From Betaproteobacteria bacterium (GTDB taxonomy: Bacteria; Pseudomonadota; Gammaproteobacteria; Burkholderiales; SG8-39): DNA of 33,032 nt. Both the position numbers and the translations under genes were made by a program. Location: contig JACQTO010000260.1 in NCBI GenBank assembly GCA_016210745.1, forward strand, positions 1-33,032. Direction: 5' to 3'. The notes under the pieces were generated by a model that was not told where the DNA came from, ran no database searches, and was given only the letters and a program-made list of their open reading frames with translations. Shown one piece after another: positions 1 to 7,823 of this stretch (the first letter of the stretch is position 1; each line of letters starts with the position of its first letter).

Positions 1-62
1 AAAAGGGGGAGATTGATAAACGGCAAAACCGGCCTCTTTGGTTCCGGCTGTACCGGCCTGGG
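1..62 (+). repeat. Right part of dispersed hairpin repeat (copy A)
   Basis: The window opens inside a copy of the repeat family seen complete at 11171-11328. The first bases are the right arm of its hairpin (AAAAGGGGGAGATTGATAAA). The conserved tail follows: GGCAAAA, then a TTGGTTCCGGCT stretch, then a degenerate end where other copies read GGCTTAGGA. The left part lies outside the window. The copy ends about ten bases before the likely hemC -35 region, so it forms the upstream boundary of the hemCDXY promoter. Confidence 0.75.
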
Positions 63-70
63 CATCTCGG

Positions 71-99
71 TCGATGCGGGCTGCGCGCCATGCTAGAAT
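71..99 (+). promoter_or_regulatory. Putative hemC promoter with extended -10
   Basis: TGCTAGAAT at 91-99 matches an extended -10 (TGnTATAAT) at all but one position. TCGATG at 71-76 is a weak -35 candidate with a 17-base spacer. The likely hemC start at 146 lies about 40 bases downstream of the predicted start of transcription. The call rests on sequence match alone. Confidence 0.4.
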
Positions 100-145
100 T
101 CGCCCGATTCGTATTTTGCCCATCTTGCCCATAGCGGCGCGTCAT

Positions 146-1075
146 TTGAGCCGGTCCACGCAACGCATCGTCATCGCTTCCAGGGAAAGCCGACTAGCAC
201 TCTGGCAGTCGGAGTTCGTGCGCGACCGGCTGCGCCAGTTGTATCCCGCGAGCGAAGTCGCGATTCTCGGACTCACGACCCGCGGCGACCAGATTCTCGA
301 TGTCTCTCTCGCCAAGATCGGTGGCAAGGGACTGTTCATCAAGGAACTGGAGACTGCGCTCGCCGACGGACGAGCAGACATCGCGGTGCACTCGGCGAAG
401 GATGTGCCGATGGACCTGCCCGAGGGGTTCGTGCTGGCCGCCATCGGCACGCGCGAGGATCCGCGCGACTGCCTGGTCTCCAGCAGGTTCGGCTCGCTCG
501 AGGATCTGCCCGAGGGCAGCGTGGTCGGCACCTCCAGCCTGCGTCGGGAGGCGCAGTTGCGCGAGCGCTTTCCGAAGCTCGAAGTGCGGCCTTTGCGCGG
601 GAACCTCGACACGCGGCTGGCCAAGCTCGATCGCGGCGATTATGCGGCGATCGTGCTCGCGTACGCGGGCTTGAAGCGTCTCGGTCTGGGCCATCGCGCC
701 AGTTCGCTGCTCGAGCCCGAGGTCAGCCTTCCGGCCGCAGGGCAGGGCGCGCTCGCCATCGAGTGCCGCACCGAGCGCGCGGATCTGGTCCGGTTGCTCG
801 CGCCGCTTCACGACGCCGCTTCGGCCGCCTGCGTGCGCGCCGAGCGCGCCGTGAGCCGCGCGCTCTCGGGCAGTTGCCAGGTGCCGCTTGGCGCGTACGC
901 GGTGGCCGACGGGGCCGAGCTGCGTTTGCGCGGACTGGTGGCCGCGCCCGATGGCGCGCGTATCGTGCGCGCGGAAGTGCGCGGAAGCGCAGAGGCGCCG
1001 GAGGCTTTGGGCCAGCGACTCGCGGCGGAGCTGCTGGCTGCCGGTGCCGGCGCCATCCTCGCCGCGCTCAAATGA
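146..1075 (+). CDS. hemC: Hydroxymethylbilane synthase (porphobilinogen deaminase)
   Basis: This cytoplasmic enzyme joins four porphobilinogen molecules into hydroxymethylbilane, the linear precursor of uroporphyrinogen III. The 309-residue product shows the family motifs in order: [15 protein letters not shown] at the N-terminus, HSAKDVP near residue 82 with the catalytic Asp, [19 protein letters not shown] and [19 protein letters not shown] follows, with Cys244 the expected attachment site of the dipyrromethane cofactor. I chose the TTG at 146 because homology begins a few residues later and the length then fits the family (about 310). The ATG codons at 38 and 74 lie in or near the upstream repeat and promoter. 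No strong ribosome binding site is visible. The stop overlaps the hemD start (ATGA). The gene leads the hemCDXY operon. Confidence 0.95.
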   Translation: MSRSTQRIVIASRESRLALWQSEFVRDRLRQLYPASEVAILGLTTRGDQILDVSLAKIGGKGLFIKELETALADGRADIAVHSAKDVPMDLPEGFVLAAIGTREDPRDCLVSSRFGSLEDLPEGSVVGTSSLRREAQLRERFPKLEVRPLRGNLDTRLAKLDRGDYAAIVLAYAGLKRLGLGHRASSLLEPEVSLPAAGQGALAIECRTERADLVRLLAPLHDAASAACVRAERAVSRALSGSCQVPLGAYAVADGAELRLRGLVAAPDGARIVRAEVRGSAEAPEALGQRLAAELLAAGAGAILAALK

Positions 1076-1860
1076 CGGGCGGCCTCGCCGGACGTTCCAT
1101 ACTCATTACCAGGCCCGCAGGGCAGGCTGAGCGCGTTGCTGCGCGAGTCCGCGCCGCTGGGGGCGAGGCAATCGTGTATCCGGCCATCGAAATCGCCCCT
1201 CCTGAGAACCCGCACGCGCTCGGGTCGATCCTCGACCGACTCGATGGGTTCCAGATCGCGATCTTCATCAGCCCGACGGCAGTGGCCAAGGGCCATGCGG
1301 CCGTTGTTGCACGGCGCGCTTGGCCCATCGGCATGCGCCTTGCCGCAGTGGGCGAAGGCACGGCTGCGGCCCTCGCCGCGCTCGGTTTCGAAGGGGTGAT
1401 CGCGCCTGTCGGACGCGGCGACAGCGAGGCGCTTGCCGCAATGGCGGAACTCTCCGATGTGCGCGGCAAGTCGATCGTGATCTTTCGCGGCGAGGGGGGG
1501 CGGGAATCCCTGCGCCGTGCGCTGGAGGCGCGCGGCGCGAGCGTGGAATACGCCGAGTGCTACCGGCGGGTGCGGCCGAGGGCGGACCCGGCGGCGTTGA
1601 TCGCACGCTGGGCGCACTCGGGCGTGCACGCGGTGTCCATTACCAGCACCGAGGGGCTGGAGAATCTGATCGCGATCCTCGGCGAGCAGGGCGCGGCTCA
1701 CCTGCGCGCGACCCCGGTATTCGTTCCGCACCCGCGGGTGGCAGAAGCCGCGCGTCTGTCAGGGGTCCGCGAGACGGTGCTGGTGGACCCCGGCGACGAT
1801 GCGCTGGTGCAGGCGCTTGCGTCTTTTTTTGCTACAGTACGCTCAGCGCCCGAGCACTAA
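1072..1860 (+). CDS. hemD: Uroporphyrinogen-III synthase
   Basis: The enzyme cyclises hydroxymethylbilane with inversion of ring D to give uroporphyrinogen III. The 262-residue protein begins [18 protein letters not shown], the typical HemD opening, and has the conserved [12 protein letters not shown] segment near residue 190. HemD sequences are poorly conserved overall, so operon position directly after hemC is strong support. The ATG at 1072 overlaps the hemC stop in an ATGA, implying coupled translation. The same frame is open upstream from 763, but that is antiphase to hemC and not part of the gene. TTTTTTTGCTACAGT near the 3' end (about 1824-1838) resembles a weak extended -10 and could be an internal promoter for hemX; this is unproven. 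Confidence 0.93.
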   Translation: MTGGLAGRSILITRPAGQAERVAARVRAAGGEAIVYPAIEIAPPENPHALGSILDRLDGFQIAIFISPTAVAKGHAAVVARRAWPIGMRLAAVGEGTAAALAALGFEGVIAPVGRGDSEALAAMAELSDVRGKSIVIFRGEGGRESLRRALEARGASVEYAECYRRVRPRADPAALIARWAHSGVHAVSITSTEGLENLIAILGEQGAAHLRATPVFVPHPRVAEAARLSGVRETVLVDPGDDALVQALASFFATVRSAPEH

Positions 1861-1861
1861 T

Positions 1862-2893
1862 ATGGAAGAACATCCGGCACTGACCCAGTCCCGCCCAGGC
1901 GGCCCGTTTGCGTGGCTCAAGAACCCGCTCGTGTTCGCCTTGTTGCTGCTCACGCTTGCTCTGGCGTGGAACTGGTATGACTCGCGCGTGCAGATGGGCG
2001 CTTTGCGTGAGGAGCTCGCACGCCGTCTGCGCGACAGCGACAGCGACAGCCGCGACGCGAAGCTCGTGGCGCGTCAGACCCAGGAAGTCGTGCGCGAGGC
2101 GCAAACCAGGCTCAACCAGCTCGAGGCGAAGCTGGCCGAATCGCAGAACCAGCAGGTGGCTCTGGAGGCTCTTTATCAGGAACTGTCCCGCAATCGCGAC
2201 GAGTGGGTGCTTGCCGAGGTCGAGCAGATTTTGGTCATTGCAGCGCAGCAGTTGCAGCTTGCCGGAAACGTGCAGGCTGCGTTGCTTGCGATGCAGACGG
2301 CCGACGCGCGCTTGGCGCGATCGGATCGCCAGCAGTTCACGCCGCTGCGCAAGGTGTTGGCCAAGGACATCGAGCGATTGAAGGCGACCTCGAATCTCGA
2401 CTTGGCGGGGCTCGTGCTCAAGCTCGAGCAGGTCCTGGCGCAGGTCGATTCGCTGCCGCTTGTCGAGGAGGCGCGCGCTGCACCCGCCCCCGCTGCCGCG
2501 GCTCGCGCCGAGCAGGGCTTCTGGTCGCGGATCGGCACCGAGGTGTGGGATGAGCTCAAGCAGCTGGTGCGGGTGCAAAACGTGGAACGACCCGAGCGTG
2601 TGCTGCTCGCGCCTTCGCAGTCGTTCTTCCTGCGCGAGAACCTCAAGCTGCGCTTGCTCAACGCGCGCCTGGCGCTGATGCAGCGCGAGCAGCTTACCTT
2701 CCGCGACGACTTGAATGCGGCGCAGTCTTGGGTGAGCCGCTATTTCGACCTGCACGCCAAGCCCACCGTCGCCGTTCTGGCGAGCCTGAAACAGCTCGGC
2801 GCCAGCGCCATCAGCATTGAAATGCCGAGTATCGGCGAGAGCCTGTCGGCGGTGCGAAATTACAAGATATCGCGCGAAAAGGCTTCGCGATGA
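1862..2893 (+). CDS. hemX: HemX-like membrane-anchored protein
   Basis: The gene encodes a 343-residue protein of the HemX family, often labelled uroporphyrinogen-III C-methyltransferase although it lacks a methyltransferase domain. A short cytoplasmic N-terminus is followed by one membrane helix at about residues 21-38 (NPLVFALLLLTLALAWNW). A charged, Gln- and Glu-rich stretch at about 45-100 is a predicted coiled coil. The C-terminal domain contains EVWDELKQLVRVQNVERPE, typical of the family. The ATG lies one base after the hemD stop and the gene overlaps hemY (ATGA). Its biochemical role is unsettled; position suggests support of tetrapyrrole synthesis at the membrane. It differs from the unrelated Bacillus HemX. 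Confidence 0.9.
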   Translation: MEEHPALTQSRPGGPFAWLKNPLVFALLLLTLALAWNWYDSRVQMGALREELARRLRDSDSDSRDAKLVARQTQEVVREAQTRLNQLEAKLAESQNQQVALEALYQELSRNRDEWVLAEVEQILVIAAQQLQLAGNVQAALLAMQTADARLARSDRQQFTPLRKVLAKDIERLKATSNLDLAGLVLKLEQVLAQVDSLPLVEEARAAPAPAAAARAEQGFWSRIGTEVWDELKQLVRVQNVERPERVLLAPSQSFFLRENLKLRLLNARLALMQREQLTFRDDLNAAQSWVSRYFDLHAKPTVAVLASLKQLGASAISIEMPSIGESLSAVRNYKISREKASR

Positions 2894-4059
2894 AGGGTCT
2901 GCTGTGGCTGTTGGCGGCGTTCGCGCTTGCGGTGGCGCTTTCGCTGGCCCTGCGAGAGAACGAGGGCTACGTCATGCTCGTGCATGCGCCCTGGCGGATC
3001 GAATTCTCGCTCAACCTGTTCGTGGTTCTGCTCGCTGCCGGGTTCGTGGTTGCGTACCTCGCCACACGCTTGGTGGTGCAGACGCTCAGCTTGCCCTCCT
3101 ACGTGGGCGCGTTTCGCGCCCGCCAGCGCGAGCGCAAGGGGCGCGCTGCGCTGGTGTGCTCGCTCCAGGCTCTGTACGAGGGGCGCTTCGCTCGCGCCGA
3201 GAAGCTCGCATCGCAATCGGCCGAACTCGGTACCGCGCCGGCACTCGCCAGTCTGGTTGCCGCACGCGCGGCGCAGCGGCTGCGCAATTTCGCCGCATGC
3301 GATCAATGGGTCGCGCGCGCGCGGGAGGCCGATGCGGACTGGCGGCAGGCGGTCGCCGCCGTGCAGGCCGAGCTGCTGCTGGAGGAGCGGCGCTACGAGG
3401 AGGCTCGCGCGGTGCTGCGAGAACTCCACGCGGGCGGCGCCAAGCACATCGCAACGCTGGTGGCGCTGTTGCGCGCCGAGCAGGGGCTGGGCAACTGGGA
3501 CGAAGTCGTTCGCATTGCGCGGCTGCTGGAAAAGCGCGAGGCAATGCCCCGGGAGGCGCTGCAATCGATCGTCGCCAACGCGCGCGTAGCCGTGTTTACA
3601 GGCAGGGCGCTCGATGCCCGGGCGCTGGAAGAGCGTTGGCGCGCGATGCCGGAATCGGAGCGCGCGCAGCCCAAGATCGCGGCGGCGGCCGCGCGCGCGT
3701 ACCTCCGGCTCGGAAACTGCCGCGGCGCGCAGCCCATTCTCGAGGAGGCATTGGCCGGTGAATGGGACCCGGAACTGGTGCTGCTCTACGGCGAGTGCCG
3801 CGAGGATGCGAGCGCGCGCATCGAGCGCGCCGAGCGCTGGCTTTCGGCGCGGCCGCGGGATGCCGAGCTGCTGCTGACGCTGGGGCGTCTATGCGTTCAG
3901 AATGAGCTCTGGGGCAAGGCGCGCAGCTACCTCGAAGCAAGCCTTGCCATCAGTCCGAGCCGGGCAGCGTACATCGCCCTTGCCGGACTGTGCGACCGGA
4001 ATGGCCACGGCGACGAGGCGAATCGCCACTACCGTGCCGCGGCGACGTGCTCTGACTGA
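2890..4059 (+). CDS. hemY: HemY-like membrane protein with TPR-type repeats
   Basis: This 389-residue product has the HemY N-terminal arrangement: a first membrane helix at about residues 1-20, a conserved loop with GYVMLVHAPWRIEFSLN, and a second helix at about 40-62. A long Ala-, Leu- and Arg-rich helical domain with TPR-like periodicity follows. The proteobacterial HemY of hem operons is not the oxygen-dependent protoporphyrinogen oxidase of the same name. It has been proposed to organise heme enzymes at the membrane, without firm proof. The start overlaps the hemX stop in an ATGA. The stop is two bases before a long inverted repeat that may end the transcript. Confidence 0.9.
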   Translation: MKGLLWLLAAFALAVALSLALRENEGYVMLVHAPWRIEFSLNLFVVLLAAGFVVAYLATRLVVQTLSLPSYVGAFRARQRERKGRAALVCSLQALYEGRFARAEKLASQSAELGTAPALASLVAARAAQRLRNFAACDQWVARAREADADWRQAVAAVQAELLLEERRYEEARAVLRELHAGGAKHIATLVALLRAEQGLGNWDEVVRIARLLEKREAMPREALQSIVANARVAVFTGRALDARALEERWRAMPESERAQPKIAAAAARAYLRLGNCRGAQPILEEALAGEWDPELVLLYGECREDASARIERAERWLSARPRDAELLLTLGRLCVQNELWGKARSYLEASLAISPSRAAYIALAGLCDRNGHGDEANRHYRAAATCSD

Positions 4060-4061
4060 GG

Positions 4062-4144
4062 AAAATGGGGTCAGAGTAACATTTCATCAAAGCGATGCCG
4101 AGTTGCCCCGTTGCGTTTGGGAAATGTTACTCTGACCCCATTTT
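4062..4144. repeat. 24-bp perfect inverted repeat (GGGGTCAGAGTAAC element)
   Basis: The arms at 4062-4085 and 4121-4144 are exact reverse complements over 24 bases, centred on GGGGTCAGAGTAACATTTC, and enclose a 35-base loop. The element starts two bases after the hemY stop and ends 52 bases before the nadC stop, between convergent genes. A related, interrupted copy occurs at 17197-17431. The motif resembles REP-type elements that RAYT (REP-associated tyrosine) transposases are thought to mobilise, as I recall from other proteobacteria. Its placement would also suit a bidirectional terminator. Confidence 0.8.
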
Positions 4145-4196
4145 CATCGCGCCGGTGACGGAATCCAGGTTTTGCAGAGCTTCCTTAGACGACTGC

Positions 4197-5069
4197 CTAA
4201 TGCGATTCGGCGGCGTCCAGTCCCAAGTCCAGAACCGGCGCGCTGTGGGTGATCCAGCCCGCGGAGAGCAGGTCCACGCCCGAGGCGGCGACCGCATTCG
4301 CGTTCGCGGGCGTGATCCGACCCGAGGCTTCGGTGATCGCACGGCCGGCGATCATGCGCACGGCCTCGCGCATTTGCTCCGGGGTCATGTTGTCGAGCAG
4401 CACTGCATCGGCGCCGACCGCGAGAACGTCCTCGAGCTGGGCGAGGGTGTCGACCTCGACTTCGATCTTGATCAGATGGCCGATCGCCCGGCGCACGCGC
4501 TCGATCGCGGGGCGGATGCCTCCGGCAAGGGCCACGTGGTTGTCCTTGATCAGCACGGCGTCGTCCAGTCCGAAGCGATGATTGACGCCGCCGCCGGCGC
4601 GCACGGCGTGTTTCTGCAGCGTGCGCAGACCCGGTATCGTCTTGCGCGTGCAGACAACGCGCGTCTTGTGGGGGCGAACCGCCTCGACGAGCAGCGCGGT
4701 CGCCGTGGCGACGCCCGAGAGATGCGATAGAAAATTCAGCGCCACGCGCTCGGCCGACAGGATCGCGCGCGCGGATCCCTTCAAGCTGATCACCGGCTCG
4801 CCGGCCTCGACCCGGCTGCCGTCCGGCTTGTCCACGGTGAGCGCTATGTTCGGGTCGAGCAGCCGGAAAGCGAGTGCCGCCGTATCGGTTCCGGCGATGG
4901 TGCCCTGGTGGCGCGCGCGAATCGTACCGGTCATCACCGCGGAGCGCGCGATGATGGCATCGGTGGTGATGTCGCCGGCACGCCCGAGATCCTCGAGCAG
5001 CGCCTCGCGCACGATCGGCTCGACCATGAGCGCGGGTAGGGGATCGATTGCAGTTTGAACTAAGGACAT
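4197..5069 (-). CDS. nadC: Nicotinate-nucleotide pyrophosphorylase (carboxylating)
   Basis: NadC converts quinolinate and PRPP to nicotinate mononucleotide, releasing CO2; it is the third step of de novo NAD synthesis. The 290-residue protein shows the family blocks LEDLGRAGDITTDAII, ALNFLSHLSGVAT, TRKTIPGLRTLQKHAVRAGG, HRFGLDDAVLIKDNH, KIEVEVD and ASGVDLLSAGWITHSAP, which line the quinolinate and PRPP sites. Two adjacent ATG codons are possible. I chose the second (5069) because GGAGG at 5076-5080 is then six bases away; the first (5072) would leave only three. Either way the start overlaps the nadB stop. It is the last gene of a regulator-nadA-nadB-nadC series. Confidence 0.96.
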   Translation of the reverse strand: MSLVQTAIDPLPALMVEPIVREALLEDLGRAGDITTDAIIARSAVMTGTIRARHQGTIAGTDTAALAFRLLDPNIALTVDKPDGSRVEAGEPVISLKGSARAILSAERVALNFLSHLSGVATATALLVEAVRPHKTRVVCTRKTIPGLRTLQKHAVRAGGGVNHRFGLDDAVLIKDNHVALAGGIRPAIERVRRAIGHLIKIEVEVDTLAQLEDVLAVGADAVLLDNMTPEQMREAVRMIAGRAITEASGRITPANANAVAASGVDLLSAGWITHSAPVLDLGLDAAESH

Positions 5070-6643
5070 CATGCACCTCCGGCAATAGCGTATTGGACTG
5101 ATTGGGCGCCGACGAGGTTGCGCAGATCGCCGAGCGTCAGCTCGATCGGATGCGCGCGCGCTGCAATCGGGGTTGGATGATCGCGGCGAAAGTGCCCGCC
5201 GCGGCTTTCGCGCCGCTCGCGCGCCGCCGCCGCCATGAAAAGTCCGATCAGGGCGAGATCCGCTGCGCGCCGCGACCGGCCCCAGGCGATCGCACCGAGC
5301 CGGTCGATGGCCCGCGTGAGTCCGGCCTCGTCGCGAACGACCCCGACCGTCTCGCTCATCAGCCGGCGAATCTCGGTCACGCGCGCAGTGTCATCGGCCG
5401 CAATCGACGCGCTCACGATCGGTGCGCGAGGTTTTGGCGCCTGCGCTTGGGCGGCACCAGCGATGTCCGAGCCGATCCAGCGCGCGAATGCCAGGGCTTC
5501 GAGCAGCGAGTTGCTGGCCAGCCGATTGGCGCCGTGCAGTCCGCTTGCGGCGACCTCGCCGCAGGCCCACAGACCGGCGACCGAGGTGCGGCCGCGCTCG
5601 TCGACGGCGACTCCACCCATGTGGTAATGCGCGGCAGGCTGCACCGGGATGGCCTGTTTCACAGGATCGATACCGGCCTCGCGGCAAAGCGCAGCGACGG
5701 AAGGGAAGCGTTTGGCAAAGCGCTCGCCCATCGCGGCACGCGCATCGAGAAAGACGACTGCGCCTGCTTCGATTTGGCCCCAAACCGCCCGCGCCACGAC
5801 GTCGCGCGGCGCCAGTTCCCCGCCGGGAATGGTTTCCATGAAACGCTCGCCACGGCCGTTGATCAACACCGCGCCTTCGCCGCGCAACGCTTCCGTCGCA
5901 AGCGGCAGGGGTTTGTTCGCGCCGCCGACGGCGATCGCAGTCGGATGAAACTGCACGAACTCCACATCGCGCAGGACGGCCCCCGCGCGCGCGGCCAGGG
6001 CGAGCCCGCTGCCGGTGGCGCCAAGCGGATTGGTGGTGTGGGCATAGAGCCCGCCTACGCCGCCGGTGGCAAGCACCACGCCGCGGGCAGCGAGAAACAT
6101 GGGCTCGCCGCCTTGCACGGCGTGCACGCCGCTCACGCGGCCCTCGTGCACCGCCAGTTCGATGGCGCGGACGTTCTCCAGGATTTCGATGGAGGGATTC
6201 CTCCGCACGGCGCTTATCAGGGCCTCGAGCACCACGCGGCCGGTGGCGTCCCCCCCGGCGTGCACGATGCGATGGCGCGAATGCGCCGCTTCGAGTCCGA
6301 GCGCAAGCGCTCCGGCCGCATCGCGATCGAACGCCACGCCGCGGCGGCAAAGGTCCTCGATGCACTCAGGGGCCGCCGAGGCGACTCGGGAAGCGACGGC
6401 CGGGTCGGTAAGCCCGGCGCCGGCCGCCACGGTGTCGGCGGCGTGCAGCGAAGGTTCGTCGTCCGCGCCCATTGCGGCGGCGATTCCGCCTTGGGCCAGT
6501 GCGGTCGCCGCTCCATCGCCCAGAGGCGAGCCGGCAAGCACGGTCACCGGCAGGGGCGCAAGCTCGAGCGCAGTGGCAAGACCTGCGACCCCGCCCCCGA
6601 TCACGATGACCCGGGGCTGAACAAGATGCATCGTAGCGGGCAT
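5069..6643 (-). CDS. nadB: L-aspartate oxidase
   Basis: NadB is an FAD enzyme that oxidises L-aspartate to iminoaspartate, which NadA condenses with dihydroxyacetone phosphate. The 524-residue product has the N-terminal dinucleotide fold VIVIGGGVAGLATALEL. Succinate-dehydrogenase-type flavoprotein motifs follow: HAGGDATGR, ATGGVGGLYAHTTNPLG, VEFVQFHPT, HYHMGGV and GEVAASGLHGANRLASNS. The C-terminal helical domain ends near IELTLGDLRNLV. I chose the ATG at 6643, five bases after the nadA stop, preceded by GGTGAG. A second ATG at 6631 has no visible ribosome binding site. The stop overlaps nadC. Length fits the family (about 530-540). Confidence 0.95.
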   Translation of the reverse strand: MPATMHLVQPRVIVIGGGVAGLATALELAPLPVTVLAGSPLGDGAATALAQGGIAAAMGADDEPSLHAADTVAAGAGLTDPAVASRVASAAPECIEDLCRRGVAFDRDAAGALALGLEAAHSRHRIVHAGGDATGRVVLEALISAVRRNPSIEILENVRAIELAVHEGRVSGVHAVQGGEPMFLAARGVVLATGGVGGLYAHTTNPLGATGSGLALAARAGAVLRDVEFVQFHPTAIAVGGANKPLPLATEALRGEGAVLINGRGERFMETIPGGELAPRDVVARAVWGQIEAGAVVFLDARAAMGERFAKRFPSVAALCREAGIDPVKQAIPVQPAAHYHMGGVAVDERGRTSVAGLWACGEVAASGLHGANRLASNSLLEALAFARWIGSDIAGAAQAQAPKPRAPIVSASIAADDTARVTEIRRLMSETVGVVRDEAGLTRAIDRLGAIAWGRSRRAADLALIGLFMAAAARERRESRGGHFRRDHPTPIAARAHPIELTLGDLRNLVGAQSVQYAIAGGA

Positions 6644-6648
6644 CGCGC

Positions 6649-7668
6649 TCACCGCACCTTGAGCATGCGCTCGACGGCGAGCCGTGCATGCTCGGCGACC
6701 TCGGGCGCGATGACGATTTCGTGGGACAGCGTTTCCAGCGCGCGCCGGATGCCCGACAAGGTGATTCTCTGCATGTGCGGACAAAGCCGGCACATGCCCA
6801 CGAATTCGATGGCGGGAAACTGCACCGCGAGGTTGTCGCTCATGGAGCATTCCGTCAGAAGCATGACCCGCGCGGGCTGCTTTTCTTCGACGTAGTCGCA
6901 CATGGCGGCGGTCGATCCGGAAAAATCGGCGGCCGCGACGACCTCCGGCAGGCATTCGGGATGGGCGAGCACGGACAGGCCGGGATAGCCCTCGCGAAGC
7001 CTTCTCACATCTTCTGCGCTGAACTGCTCGTGCACTTCGCAGCGCCCGCTCCAGGATAGGACTTTCACCTCGGTCTGGGCCGCTACGTTCTTCGCCAGAT
7101 ACGCATCCGGCAGCAGCATCACCTGTTCGACGCCCAGGCTCTCGACCACCTTGAGGGCATTGCCGGAAGTGCAGCAGATATCGCTTTCGGCCTTTACCTC
7201 GGCCGAGGTGTTGACATAGGTGACGACCGGCACACCGGGATGGCGATGGCGGAGGCTGCGCACGTCGGCGCCGGTAATCGAGGCAGCGAGCGAGCAGCCG
7301 GCCTGGAGATCCGGGATCAGGACCGTCTTCTCCGGGTTCAGAAGCTTCGCCGTCTCGGCCATGAAATGCACGCCGCACAGGACGATGATGTCGGCGTCGA
7401 CCTTGGTGGCCTCTCGGGCAAGGGCCAGCGAATCGCCCACGATGTCGGCGACGCCATGAAAGATTTCCGGCGTCTGATAGTTGTGGGCCAGGATCACGGC
7501 ATTGCGTTCACGTTTCAGGCGCAGGATTGCATCCCTGTCGTATCTGAACTCCGGCGCGGCGAGCGCAGCGGCGCCAGAACGCACGCGTGCGCGGCCAGGG
7601 GCGATGGTTCCCGGAATTTCCTGGGTCATCGATGCGATCGGCGTGGCTGCCGGCGTCGCGGTCTGCAT
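6649..7668 (-). CDS. nadA: Quinolinate synthase (4Fe-4S)
   Basis: NadA makes quinolinate from iminoaspartate and dihydroxyacetone phosphate using an oxygen-sensitive 4Fe-4S cluster. The 339-residue protein contains the three expected cluster-cysteine regions: [27 protein letters not shown] and [11 protein letters not shown]. It also has the substrate motifs [10 protein letters not shown] and HPECLPEV. The ATG at 7668 is supported by AAGGAG at 7675-7680, six bases upstream. The open frame continues to 7743, but that would put coding over the promoter and operators, so I reject it. Two ATACT-N7-AGTAT palindromes sit at the promoter and just before the ribosome binding site, so repression by the adjacent regulator is likely. 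Confidence 0.96.
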   Translation of the reverse strand: MQTATPAATPIASMTQEIPGTIAPGRARVRSGAAALAAPEFRYDRDAILRLKRERNAVILAHNYQTPEIFHGVADIVGDSLALAREATKVDADIIVLCGVHFMAETAKLLNPEKTVLIPDLQAGCSLAASITGADVRSLRHRHPGVPVVTYVNTSAEVKAESDICCTSGNALKVVESLGVEQVMLLPDAYLAKNVAAQTEVKVLSWSGRCEVHEQFSAEDVRRLREGYPGLSVLAHPECLPEVVAAADFSGSTAAMCDYVEEKQPARVMLLTECSMSDNLAVQFPAIEFVGMCRLCPHMQRITLSGIRRALETLSHEIVIAPEVAEHARLAVERMLKVR

Positions 7669-7680
7669 AGGGCACTCCTT

Positions 7681-7697
7681 ATACTCGCAATAAGTAT
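7681..7697. promoter_or_regulatory. Operator-like palindrome 1 upstream of nadA
   Basis: ATACTCGCAATAAGTAT has the arms ATACT and AGTAT around seven bases. It directly abuts the nadA ribosome binding site (AAGGAG, 7675-7680), inside the likely 5' leader. The arms and spacing are identical to those of palindrome 2, while the central seven bases differ. This is the pattern expected for two binding sites of one dimeric regulator. The regulator is inferred from gene context. Confidence 0.6.
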
Positions 7698-7741
7698 TAC
7701 AGCGGCGAAAAAGAAACGGGCAACCTGCCCGGTCCGTCGCC

Positions 7742-7747
7742 ATTATA
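7742..7747 (-). promoter_or_regulatory. Putative nadA -10 element
   Basis: On the minus strand these bases read TATAAT, a perfect -10 hexamer, followed downstream by GG. It lies about 75 bases upstream of the nadA start. I see no convincing -35; the spacer and -35 zone are covered by palindrome 2, so a bound repressor would block the polymerase. Confidence 0.5.
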
Positions 7748-7763
7748 TACTAACTCGGAGTAT
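7747..7763. promoter_or_regulatory. Operator-like palindrome 2 at the nadA promoter
   Basis: ATACTAACTCGGAGTAT repeats the ATACT-N7-AGTAT pattern of the first site, extended by one more matching pair (TATACT/AGTATA). It abuts and overlaps by one base the TATAAT -10 and covers the spacer toward -35, the classic position for a repressor. It also lies 60 bases downstream of the end of the Nudix-like regulator gene. The assignment to that regulator is inference. Confidence 0.6.
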
Positions 7764-7823
7764 AAGTGATGTTGGAGGATTTGCTCGTCGCATCGGCCGG
7801 TGGCTGCGCTTCTGGATTGGCCG

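Noticed and set aside
38..145. In-frame ATG codons at 38 and 74 upstream of hemC
   Set aside because: They fall in the repeat tail and before the likely -10. The added residues do not resemble HemC and would make the protein too long.
5102..6895. A 597-codon open frame on the plus strand opposite nadB and nadA
   Set aside because: The composition is rich in Arg, His, Gly and Ala without domains. The minus strand carries full-length NadB and NadA with all motifs.
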